Assembly: GCA_002501065.1 (NCBI GenBank) | Contig: DLRK01000212.1 | Location: 5,276 to 15,539, forward strand | From: Akkermansiaceae bacterium UBA7890 | GTDB taxonomy: Bacteria; Verrucomicrobiota; Verrucomicrobiia; Verrucomicrobiales; Akkermansiaceae | Length of the DNA stretch: 10,264 nucleotides | Reading direction: 5' to 3' | In this document: positions 1 to 7,278 of the stretch, piece by piece | Numbering within the stretch: position 1 is the stretch's first letter | Layout: every line of letters starts with the position of its first letter | Translations under genes and position numbers: made by a program | Notes under the pieces: generated by a model | Databases searched by the model: none | What the model saw: the letters and a program-made list of their open reading frames with translations, nothing else | What the model was told of the DNA's origin: nothing

Positions 1-293
1 GTTCCATAGCCGAAGGGGCCGTTCCCGGGGCCCGCCTCAAACCCGGGAGAGGAGGCGGAGAAGGACGGGCCCGTGTAAGTGGCGTCGAAATCGGCCCTGG
101 GAGCGGACCAGGGTGTGGTGCCCACGGGATGAGGGCCCACTCCTTCTGAATTGCGGAGGAGAGTTCCCCGGGCGGGACTGAGGAAGTTCCAGTTCTGATC
201 CCAGTCGAGGAGGATCGCCTGGGCCTGCAGGAGGGCCGGATTCGATACCACGAGGACGAGGGCGGCGGACAGGATGGAGGGAAAGTAGTTCAT
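1..293 (-). CDS. N-terminal part of a secreted protein of unknown function (runs off left edge)
   Basis: The minus strand is open from an ATG at 293 to the window edge, giving 97 complete codons and no stop. The product begins with a clear Sec signal peptide: MNYFPS, then a hydrophobic stretch ending ALLQAQA, with likely cleavage after A26. The mature start is rich in Trp, Gly and Pro (DWDQNWNFLSPARG near residues 30-43, GTTPWSAPRADFDATYTGPS near 58-77). This resembles N-termini of large Verrucomicrobiota surface or secreted proteins as I remember them, but no domain can be named from this fragment. A second in-frame ATG lies at 299, two codons earlier; I prefer 293 because the signal peptide then starts normally, although neither ATG has a Shine-Dalgarno sequence. 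It follows the S9 peptidase on the same strand after about 160 bases, so it could be co-transcribed or use the candidate promoter at 346-375. Confidence 0.7.
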   Translation of the reverse strand, partial: MNYFPSILSAALVLVVSNPALLQAQAILLDWDQNWNFLSPARGTLLRNSEGVGPHPVGTTPWSAPRADFDATYTGPSFSASSPGFEAGPGNGPFGYG

Positions 294-345
294 GGGCATT
301 GGTGGGGATGTTGTAAGACTCTGCAGGAAAGCTGAAACCTCGTTC

Positions 346-375
346 AGGTTACGATGTTTTACGGGTTCTTATCAA
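346..375 (-). promoter_or_regulatory. Candidate sigma70-like promoter for the left-edge secreted protein gene
   Basis: On the minus strand TTGATA (375-370) matches five of six bases of the -35 consensus. It is followed after 18 bases by TAACCT (351-346), a weak -10 match of three of six. Transcription would start near 339, about 45 bases before the ATG at 293. The region is more AT-rich than its surroundings. The -10 match is poor, so this is tentative. Confidence 0.3.
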
Positions 376-415
376 GAACAGGAACGGCAGGAGGGATAAG
401 AGAATTAAGGGAAGA

Positions 416-433
416 ATACCAAATTCAAGGTAT
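416..433 (-). terminator. Weak hairpin after the S9 peptidase gene
   Basis: About 20 bases downstream of the peptidase stop, the minus strand reads ATACC, an 8-base loop, then GGTAT: a perfect 5-bp stem. It is followed by a pyrimidine-rich stretch (TCTTCCCTTAATTCTC). The stem is short and AT-containing and there is no continuous T run, so it may only pause transcription or have no function. Confidence 0.22.
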
Positions 434-453
434 GTCGTCCACTCACCGTGTCC

Positions 454-2685
454 CTAGTTTTCCCGGGGTTCCACCCCGAGGAGATGGCGGACGAAAAAGT
501 CCTGCCGTCGTCGTCGCAGGTAGGGGGTTTCCCCGACTCCGTGTCCGGCCCCCGGGACGAGGAGGAAATCGAAGTCCTTGTTGGCCCTGATGAGGGCATT
601 GACCACCTGCATGGTTGAGGCCGGATCGACGTTGGTATCGAGTTCGCCCACCGTGAGGAAGAGTTTGCCCTGCAGTTTGTGGGCGTGGGTCACGTTGGAG
701 TTTTCCGCGTAATGGGGTCCCATCAGCCCCATCCAGGCCTCGTTCCAGTGGATCTTGTCCATGCGGTTGTCATGGCATCCGCAGTCGGAGACCGCGACCT
801 TGTAGAAATCAGGATGGAAGAGGAGGGCTCCGAGGGCGTTCTGACCACCCGCTGATCCACCGTAGATCCCGACGCGGGAAAGATCGAGATAGGGGTATTT
901 CCGTGCCGCGGCCTGCATCCAGCGGATGCGGTCGGGGAACCCGGCGTCCCTGAGGTTCTGCCAGCACACGTCGTGGAAAGCCTTGGACCGCCAGTTGGTG
1001 CCCATTCCGTCGATGACCACCACCACGCAGCCGAGTTCCGCGATGTCCATGGCGGTGAAGAAATCATAGAACCGCTTGGGAACATAGTGGCCGTGCGGAC
1101 CGGCATAGATTTTTTCGACGACGGGATATTTCCGGGTGGGATCGAGTCGGCTGGGACGATGAATCACTCCCCAGATATCGGTCTTCCCGTCCCGTCCCCT
1201 GGCCACGAACCGTTCGGGCATGGACCAGCCGGGGATGTCCTGCAACCGCCTGATGTCAGCTTCCTCCAGTCGGGTCACCAGGCGGCCGTCTTCGCTGCGG
1301 CGAAGTTCATGAACGGGGGGAAGGTCAACGCGTGAGTAGTGATCGATGAAATACCGGCGGTCGGGGGAGAAGCGGATGTTGTGGGTTCCGTCGCCCGCCG
1401 TGAGGCGAACGAGTCCGGTTCCGTCGAAATTGATGCGGCAGTAATGGATGTGGTAGGGGTCCTCCTCCGGGTTCATGCCGCCGGCGCGGAACCAGATCTG
1501 CTGCTTTTCGGGATCGATGCGGTCCACTCCGCGCACCACCCATTCTCCCCTGGTGACCTGGTTGACCAGTTTTCCGCTCGTGGAGTGGAAGAGATAGAGG
1601 TGATTCCAGCCGTCGCGCTCCGACATCCAGATGATTTGACCACGGTCATCAAGGTAGTAGTGAAAGAGCTTCTGGAAGTAGTTGAAAAAGGTTTCGGGCG
1701 CATCCTCGATCAGGGAAGTGGCTTTGCCGGTCCGGGAGTCCACCGTTACGATGCGCATGACCTGGTGTCCGCGCTGATTGTAGAGGAAGGTGAAACGGGA
1801 CGAATCGGCGGCCCAGCGCAGGTTTCCGATGCTCCATGGATTGGGGAAGAGGCCGTGATCGAGAGGCAGTTGCTTCTTCGCTTCCAGGTCGCAGAGGACA
1901 AGCCGGGTTTGGGCAATCCTGTCTCCGGGTTTGGTGTAGCGCCAGGACTTGAGCCTGGGTTGCACCCGGTCGGCAGGCGAGGACTCGATCACGTGCACGA
2001 TGTGGTCTTCCCCGGGAGTGCGGTGAAAGGCCACGAAGCGCTTCGAATCGGGGGCCCAGAAGATGCTGACCCGCTCCAGTCCGGCATCCTCGGTGAAACG
2101 GATTTCCTCTCCGTCTCCCGCCGGCTTCGTGAAGAGATCCCCCTCCCGGACTTCCACCTTCCACTGGCGATCGGGTGAAGTGTGACTGGAACGCTGGAAG
2201 TGCTGCCGGGTGCCGCCCTCCGGTTGCAGGCTTTTTCTCGAGGGGGCGATTTCTTCCCCGTGTTCCCTCAGTTGACCGGTAGTGGGGCTGTAGTGAAAGG
2301 TCTTTCCCCGGGCCCGGAGGAGTGCGGTTTTCCCTTCCGTCAGGACGAGAGCCTCGAGCGCCGGTTCGTCCTCCTTGAATTCATGTTCGAGGGATTCCTC
2401 CAGGGCTTTGATCAATCTGGATCCGTTCGGGATGACCGCCCTGTTCCCGGTGGCCGTTTCCACCACCACGAACTCCGATCGGTCATCCGCCAGCTTGTTC
2501 TGGTACCAGAATTGTGTTCCGTCCGGATGCCAGCGGGCCTCCACCCATCCCTTGAGAAGTTTGCCCCTGGCCTGCGTCCGCAGATTCAATGCCCGCTCGT
2601 AGTCGGCCTTGCTTCCCCGGGCCAGGGCGATGTTGCAGAGCGCGAGGGAGCACAGGATGGCGAGAACTCTCAGGATCAGCTTCAT
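454..2685 (-). CDS. Exported S9 family serine peptidase, DPP-IV-like
   Basis: A 743-residue prolyl-oligopeptidase-family (S9) enzyme expected to cleave peptides in the periplasm or outside the cell. A Sec signal peptide (MKLILR, a hydrophobic run, ALA) is likely cut after A22. Residues of about 50-470 form the DPPIV_N beta-propeller, with repeated blade motifs such as WHPDGTQFW (52-60), FWAPDSKRF (209-217), RWAADSSRF (290-298) and SERDGWNHLY (355-364). Residues of about 490-740 are the alpha/beta-hydrolase domain, with the nucleophile in GGSAGG (S611), Asp in GELDTNVDP (D683) and His in GAGHG (H715), so the catalytic triad is complete. Length and the DCGCHDNRMDKI segment near 634-645 fit a known bacterial subfamily. 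I do not see the DW(V/L)YEEE motif that binds the free N-terminus in true DPP-IV, so dipeptidyl specificity is not shown. The ATG at 2685 has no Shine-Dalgarno sequence. The gene is divergent from the sulfatase. Confidence 0.95.
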   Translation of the reverse strand: MKLILRVLAILCSLALCNIALARGSKADYERALNLRTQARGKLLKGWVEARWHPDGTQFWYQNKLADDRSEFVVVETATGNRAVIPNGSRLIKALEESLEHEFKEDEPALEALVLTEGKTALLRARGKTFHYSPTTGQLREHGEEIAPSRKSLQPEGGTRQHFQRSSHTSPDRQWKVEVREGDLFTKPAGDGEEIRFTEDAGLERVSIFWAPDSKRFVAFHRTPGEDHIVHVIESSPADRVQPRLKSWRYTKPGDRIAQTRLVLCDLEAKKQLPLDHGLFPNPWSIGNLRWAADSSRFTFLYNQRGHQVMRIVTVDSRTGKATSLIEDAPETFFNYFQKLFHYYLDDRGQIIWMSERDGWNHLYLFHSTSGKLVNQVTRGEWVVRGVDRIDPEKQQIWFRAGGMNPEEDPYHIHYCRINFDGTGLVRLTAGDGTHNIRFSPDRRYFIDHYSRVDLPPVHELRRSEDGRLVTRLEEADIRRLQDIPGWSMPERFVARGRDGKTDIWGVIHRPSRLDPTRKYPVVEKIYAGPHGHYVPKRFYDFFTAMDIAELGCVVVVIDGMGTNWRSKAFHDVCWQNLRDAGFPDRIRWMQAAARKYPYLDLSRVGIYGGSAGGQNALGALLFHPDFYKVAVSDCGCHDNRMDKIHWNEAWMGLMGPHYAENSNVTHAHKLQGKLFLTVGELDTNVDPASTMQVVNALIRANKDFDFLLVPGAGHGVGETPYLRRRRQDFFVRHLLGVEPREN

Positions 2686-2728
2686 GAGGGCATAGCAGCA
2701 GAGGCTGCACGGGTGGGGGAGGGGAAAG

Positions 2729-2787
2729 TGGTCACGCGTTCAGACGGTGCAGGGCTCACCGGTCGATTCAATGGGAAATTGTGACCA
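2729..2787. repeat. Spaced inverted repeat in the divergent spacer
   Basis: TGGTCAC (2729-2735) and its reverse complement GTGACCA (2781-2787) flank 45 bases in the spacer between the divergent S9 peptidase and sulfatase genes. The left copy lies within GTGGTCAC. Such a pair could be an operator for a dimeric regulator, but 7-base inverted repeats also arise by chance. No convincing -35/-10 pair was found in this spacer on either strand. Confidence 0.2.
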
Positions 2788-2868
2788 GGGAAGGAGATCT
2801 GCCGGTGGTTGGGAAGCGGGGAGGATTGCGATTGGCTCGAGGGGGGAGCTGCCGCAGCCTTGCAGGAG

Positions 2869-4281
2869 ATGAAGGCCGTCCTTCCAGCCGTGGTTCTCAC
2901 CGTTTTCCTGCCTGGCGGGGAGGCGGCGACTTCCACGGGGCAGCCGCCCAACCTGGTGGTGATGGTCAGTGACAACCAGCCCTGGTGGGCAATGGGGTGC
3001 GCAGGCAACCGGATCATCTCGACCCCGCATCTCGATCAGTTGGCCCGGGAGGGAGTGCGGTTCCGCAACGCCTTCGTGACCACTCCGATCTGTGCCGCGA
3101 GCCGGGCCAGTCTTCTCACCGGCCTCTACCGACGGAAACATGGTTTCACCTTCGGGACGCCGCCGTTTGCGGCCAAGCTGGCGGCGGGCAGCTATCCTGC
3201 CCAGCTCCACCAGGGGGGCTACCGGACCGCCTTGATCGGGAAGCTCGGTCTCGAAACCAATGGACGGCTCATGATCGAGGCGGAGGAGTCTTCGCTTGCG
3301 GCGATGTTCGACCACTTCGACCAGTTTGAACACTGGGGGCGGTCAGGGCCACGAGGTTACTTCGTCAGGGGGAAGGACGGGACGAGGCGCCATCTCACGG
3401 AAGTGACGGGAGACAAGGCCGTTGCGTTCCTGGAGAACTGCAGACCGAAAGAGCCTTTCTGCCTCACGCTTTGTTTCAATGCCCCCCATGCCCAGGATGA
3501 TGATCCGCAACAGTACTTCTGGCCCACGCGCTTCGATCATCTCTATGAGGAGGCCACCATTCCACCTCCCCGGAATGCCGAACCCGCCTTCTTTGCTGCC
3601 CAGCCCGGGTTTATCCGGAATTCGCTGGGGCGGGAGCGCTGGCGCTGGCGATTCGACACCCCCTCCAAGTACCAGGCCATGATGAAGGGGATCTACCGCA
3701 TGGTGAGCGGGGTGGATCATGTGGTCGGCAGGGTGCGCTCCGTCCTGCAGGACAGGGGACTGCACCGGAACACGATTCTCGTTTTCACCAGCGACAACGG
3801 GATGTTCTTTGGTGAACGGGGCCTGAGCGATTGCTGGTTGCTCTACGAAGAATGCCTGCGGGTGCCGCTCCTGTTCTACGATCCCCGCGGAGACGGTGGC
3901 GTGGTGCGGGAGGAGATGGTGCTCAATCTGGATCTGGCACCCACCCTCCTCGCGCTGGCGGGTGTGGACAGGGAACAGAAGCATCCGGTGGACGGACGAA
4001 GCGTGATTCCGCTGTTGCGGGGGGAGAAGAGGGATGGTTGGCGCGAGGATTTCCTGTGTGAGCATCTCTTTGAGCACGGGAAGATTCCCAGGAGCGAAGG
4101 AGTGAGAACCAGGAGATGGAAGTATATCCGTTATATCGACCAGGTGCCGGTGCGGGAAGAGCTCTACGATCTCCAGGCAGACCCCACCGAGCGCGTGAAT
4201 CTTGCGGGAGAGGGGCAACACGCTGATCGATTGAGGGAGTTGCGCGAGCGCTGTGAGTCGCTCATTGGCGCGAGCGGATGA
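2869..4281 (+). CDS. Exported type I (formylglycine) sulfatase
   Basis: A 470-residue S1-family arylsulfatase-like enzyme that would hydrolyse sulfate esters, probably on a polysaccharide, outside the cytoplasm. I start it at 2869 because MKAVLPAVVLTVFLPGGEAA is a plausible signal peptide; the frame extends back to 2809, but those 20 residues would bury it. AGGAG abuts this ATG with no spacer. Visible motifs are the N-terminal metal residues in MVSDNQPWW (D35, N36), the FGly signature CAASRASLLTG (C75, R79), GKLG (K125), APHAQ (H207), the second metal pair TSDNG (D309, N310), and a C-terminal ELYDLQADPTERVNLAGE segment typical of sulfatases. In the motif GERGLSDCWLLYEE the position usually held by Lys is C322, which is unusual and may alter sulfate binding. 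Length is normal. Substrate cannot be read from sequence. It lies 127 bases before the PSCyt/DUF1553 gene on the same strand. Confidence 0.95.
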   Translation: MKAVLPAVVLTVFLPGGEAATSTGQPPNLVVMVSDNQPWWAMGCAGNRIISTPHLDQLAREGVRFRNAFVTTPICAASRASLLTGLYRRKHGFTFGTPPFAAKLAAGSYPAQLHQGGYRTALIGKLGLETNGRLMIEAEESSLAAMFDHFDQFEHWGRSGPRGYFVRGKDGTRRHLTEVTGDKAVAFLENCRPKEPFCLTLCFNAPHAQDDDPQQYFWPTRFDHLYEEATIPPPRNAEPAFFAAQPGFIRNSLGRERWRWRFDTPSKYQAMMKGIYRMVSGVDHVVGRVRSVLQDRGLHRNTILVFTSDNGMFFGERGLSDCWLLYEECLRVPLLFYDPRGDGGVVREEMVLNLDLAPTLLALAGVDREQKHPVDGRSVIPLLRGEKRDGWREDFLCEHLFEHGKIPRSEGVRTRRWKYIRYIDQVPVREELYDLQADPTERVNLAGEGQHADRLRELRERCESLIGASG

Positions 4282-4318
4282 AAAATGAGGGGCGTTGTCC
4301 CGATGCCCTGATTCGGTC

Positions 4319-4348
4319 TTGCAGAGTTGTATCGGTAAGACAAATATT
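4319..4348 (+). promoter_or_regulatory. AT-rich candidate promoter before the PSCyt/DUF1553 gene
   Basis: The gap after the sulfatase contains an AT-rich island in otherwise GC-rich DNA. TTGCAG (4319-4324), an 18-base spacer and AATATT (4343-4348) give matches of three and four of six to the sigma70 consensus. Transcription would start near 4355, leaving about 54 bases before the GTG at 4409. If real, the cytochrome/DUF1501 pair can be transcribed separately from the sulfatase. Confidence 0.28.
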
Positions 4349-4408
4349 CATCTATCCCCATCAACCTGGATTCCGGTGTCTGAGATGGTGATCTCCCCCC
4401 CCTGACCT

Positions 4409-7273
4409 GTGAGTGCAATCCGACGAGGCCGACATGCTTTGATCCTGGCAGGTGCGTTGGTGGTCAGTCTTTCCCTTTCTCCAGCCGCAGAGGAGCAGGG
4501 CGCACGGCTCTTTGCCCTCAAGGTCTTTCCGCTCCTGAAGGAAAAGTGCTTCGGCTGTCACGGGGAGGACCCCGGGAAGATCGAAGGGAAGCTGAACCTT
4601 CTCAGCCTGGAGGGAATGTTGCGGGGCGGGGAGAATTCGCAGCGGATCCTGGTGGCGGGTCGTCCGGCACAGAGTGATCTCTACCGGGCGATCACCTGGG
4701 AGGATGAGGAAATGGAGATGCCGCCCAAGGAGAATGACCGACTGAGCGGGATCCAGATCGCCCTGGTGCGGGATTGGATCGCGGCTGGGGCTCCCTGGCC
4801 CGACGAGAAGACCAGGCGCAGGTATCAGGTTGCCGAGCGGGCCATTGCAGTGACGGAGGATGGAGAGATCTTCAAGACCAGTGGGGGATTGAGCGAGGAA
4901 TGGACCTACCGGCGTTACCGACCGGAAGACCTGTGGGCCCTGCGACCGGTGGCCAGGCCGGCCGTGCCGGAGGAGGTGAATCCCGTTGACCACTTCATCG
5001 ACTCCCGTCGGATGAAGGCCGGCTTCGAGGCGGCGGAGCAGGCCGATCCGCTCATCCTCATCCGGAGGGCGACCTACGACCTTCTCGGTTTGCCGCCCAC
5101 CCCGGAGGAGGTGGCGGAATTCCGGAAGGACTGGGGGGAGGACCAGGAACAGGCCTGGGAAGCTCTGATCGATCGCCTGCTGGACAGCCCCCATTATGGG
5201 GAACGCTGGGCCCAGCACTGGCTTGACGTCGCGCGCTACGCGGACACGGGTGGGTATTCCAACGACTATGAACGGTCCAACGCCTGGCGCTACCGTGATT
5301 ACGTCATTCGCGCGTTTAACGGGGACAAGCCCTACAACCAGTTCGTGATCGAACAGTTGGCCGGGGACGAACTGGCCGATGCCTCGGCGCGCGGGAGACT
5401 GGGGCCCGGGGAGAACGGATTGCAGCAGGTGCGCGTCAATGGAAACTACACCGCGGAAGAGAGTGAGTGGCTGGTGGCTACCGGCTTTCTCCGCATGGGG
5501 CCGTGGGATAACGCGATGGTCAAGGCTCCGGAAGCCCGCCAGCTCTATCTCGATGACGTGGTCAACTCGGTGGGACAGACCTTCCTCGCCAGCAACATGC
5601 GCTGTACGAAGTGCCACGATCACAAGTTTGATCCCATCCCGACCGCCGACTATTATCGGCTCTATGCCGTTTTTGCCGGGACCCAGATGGCGGAACGGAA
5701 GGTGCCCTTCCTGCCGGTGGAGAATCGGGAGAGATTCGAGGAAGGCCGGGTGCAGGTGAAGCGGCTCCTGTCCTTTGCCACCAGGCGCAAGAACAGCATC
5801 AAGGAAAAGCAGGAGACGGCAGCGAAGGCCTGGTTTGCGGAGCGGAAGCTGAAGTACCTGCCGGAGTACAAGCGTCGGAATCTCCCTGATGAAGAGAAGC
5901 CTCCCCGGCACGTGGGACTCGATCACGTGGATCAGGGGCGGCTCAAGGTCCGGGAGCAGGACGAGTGGATCTGGACGCGCCGACTGGAACGTTACGAACC
6001 CATGATCCAGGGGGTCTACAACGGTCCGGACCTGCCAGAGAAAGGAAACCGGGCCCGCAAGATGCGCATTGCCGGGACGCTGGACAGGAACTGGCGACCC
6101 GAGAGCGTGATCTATTCCGGGGGGGCGCTGGAGGCCCCCGGAGAGAGGGTGAGTCCCGGCGTGCTGAGCGGATGCGGCGTGTCGGTGGAGGGAAGTGAAG
6201 GCCGCGATCCCTACCGGATCGGGGAGGACCTGGAGGGACGCCGGCTGGCCTTCGCAAAGTGGGTTGCCGATCCGCGCAATCCGCTCGCCACCCGGGTGAT
6301 CGTGAACCGCATCTGGCAGCACCACTTTGGCGAGGGTCTCGCGGGAAACCCCAACAACTTCGGGGCCAAGGGAGCCAAGCCGACTCATCCCGCCCTGCTG
6401 GACTGGCTGGCGTCGGATTTTGTTGAGAACGGGTGGACCTTCAAGCGCATGCACCGGCTCATCATGACTTCGAAAGTCTACCGGCAGGCGGGCAGACATC
6501 CGGAAATGAAGGCTCTTCGAGGGAAGGATCCCAACAACGAGCTGCTCGCCTACTTCCCGCCGCGCCGACTCACGGCCGAGGAGTTGCGCGATACCCTGCT
6601 GGTGGCCACCGGTGAATTGAACCGGACCCCGGGCGGGCTTCCCATCATGCCGGAGATCAACCGGGAAGTGGCTCTTGCACCACGTATGATCCAGTTCTCC
6701 ATCGCGCCTGCATGGCAGCCCTCTCCTACCCCCGGGGAGCGGAACCGGCGCTCGATCTATGCCTACCGGGTGAGGGGATTGCCGGATCCCTTCCTCGACC
6801 TCTTCAACCAGCCCAATCCGAACGGTTCCTGTGAGGCGCGTCATTCAGCGGCGGTTACTCCGCAGGCGTTCACCCTGCTCAACAGCGATGTCATGACCGA
6901 CCGCTCGATCGCACTGGCGCTGCGCCTGGGGCGGGAGGCCCAGGGTCTCGGGCGGCAGGTCGAGTTGGCCTTCCAGCTGGTGCTGGGACGTTCTCCGGAT
7001 GCGGTCGAGCAGGAGCGCCTGCAGGCCTACGTCGGGGACATGCGCAACTATCACCGCAGGGGCAGGGTCGAGCGTTACCGCTTCCCGACCCGCGTGACGC
7101 GTTCCCTGGTGGAGGAATTCTCAGGCAAGCCCTTCGACTACGAGGAGATTCTCCCGGTCTTCGAGAACTACGTGGCGGACAGCAAGCCCGCGGACGTTCC
7201 GCCGGCCACCCGGGCTCTCGCGGACCTCGCGCTGCTCCTTTTCAACAGCAACGAATTCCTCTACCTTTACTGA
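4409..7273 (+). CDS. PSCyt1/DUF1549/DUF1553 cytochrome-like protein
   Basis: A 954-residue PVC-specific protein, probably exported and haem-binding; its reaction is not known. It starts at GTG 4409, the first start after an in-frame TGA at 4403; the RRGRH n-region and hydrophobic LILAGALVVSLSLSPA then make a Sec signal peptide. A TTG at 4439 is an alternative. There is no Shine-Dalgarno sequence. Residues of about 35-130 are PSCyt1 (planctomycete cytochrome C) with haem motif CFGCH (47-51) and a candidate axial Met in EMEMPPK (M104). About 190-425 is DUF1549, with DVARYADTGGY (273-283) and a second haem motif CTKCH (399-403) in CTKCHDHKFDPIP. A charged, Lys/Arg/Glu-rich linker (about 440-535) leads to DUF1553 (about 605-950), with NRIWQHHFGEGL (633-644), RRLTAEELRD (719-728), SCEARHSAAVTPQA (807-820) and the usual NSNEFLY ending. 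All three domains are intact. It sits 5 bases before the DUF1501 gene, its usual partner. Confidence 0.95.
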   Translation: MSAIRRGRHALILAGALVVSLSLSPAAEEQGARLFALKVFPLLKEKCFGCHGEDPGKIEGKLNLLSLEGMLRGGENSQRILVAGRPAQSDLYRAITWEDEEMEMPPKENDRLSGIQIALVRDWIAAGAPWPDEKTRRRYQVAERAIAVTEDGEIFKTSGGLSEEWTYRRYRPEDLWALRPVARPAVPEEVNPVDHFIDSRRMKAGFEAAEQADPLILIRRATYDLLGLPPTPEEVAEFRKDWGEDQEQAWEALIDRLLDSPHYGERWAQHWLDVARYADTGGYSNDYERSNAWRYRDYVIRAFNGDKPYNQFVIEQLAGDELADASARGRLGPGENGLQQVRVNGNYTAEESEWLVATGFLRMGPWDNAMVKAPEARQLYLDDVVNSVGQTFLASNMRCTKCHDHKFDPIPTADYYRLYAVFAGTQMAERKVPFLPVENRERFEEGRVQVKRLLSFATRRKNSIKEKQETAAKAWFAERKLKYLPEYKRRNLPDEEKPPRHVGLDHVDQGRLKVREQDEWIWTRRLERYEPMIQGVYNGPDLPEKGNRARKMRIAGTLDRNWRPESVIYSGGALEAPGERVSPGVLSGCGVSVEGSEGRDPYRIGEDLEGRRLAFAKWVADPRNPLATRVIVNRIWQHHFGEGLAGNPNNFGAKGAKPTHPALLDWLASDFVENGWTFKRMHRLIMTSKVYRQAGRHPEMKALRGKDPNNELLAYFPPRRLTAEELRDTLLVATGELNRTPGGLPIMPEINREVALAPRMIQFSIAPAWQPSPTPGERNRRSIYAYRVRGLPDPFLDLFNQPNPNGSCEARHSAAVTPQAFTLLNSDVMTDRSIALALRLGREAQGLGRQVELAFQLVLGRSPDAVEQERLQAYVGDMRNYHRRGRVERYRFPTRVTRSLVEEFSGKPFDYEEILPVFENYVADSKPADVPPATRALADLALLLFNSNEFLYLY

Positions 7274-7278
7274 TCTCC

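Noticed and set aside
365..379. Palindrome GTTCTT-ATC-AAGAAC
   Set aside because: A 6-bp stem with a 3-base loop, no T tract on either side, and overlap with a better-supported promoter candidate; probably chance.
772..783. Cys-Gly-Cys-His in the S9 peptidase (residues 635-638) as a haem site
   Set aside because: The spacing is CxCH, not CxxCH, and the DCGCHDNR segment is a recurring feature of this peptidase subfamily, not a cytochrome.
1339..2178. Open frame of 279 codons on the plus strand inside the S9 peptidase gene
   Set aside because: It is antisense to intact beta-propeller coding sequence and shows no domain or signal peptide.
2809..2868. Longer sulfatase N-terminus starting at 2809
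   Set aside because: The extra 20 residues (MGSGEDCDWLEGG onward) are not signal-like and would place an acidic segment before the hydrophobic region. The ATG at 2869 gives a normal signal peptide.
4287..4309. Possible terminator hairpin after the sulfatase (AGGGGC ... GCCCT)
   Set aside because: The stem is imperfect with a bulge and no T run follows.
4361..6844. Open frame of 827 codons on the minus strand, antisense to the PSCyt/DUF1553 gene
   Set aside because: It lies opposite a gene with full-length domain matches. The translation is rich in Pro, Leu, Gly and Arg with no recognisable motif, as expected for the antisense of a GC-rich gene.
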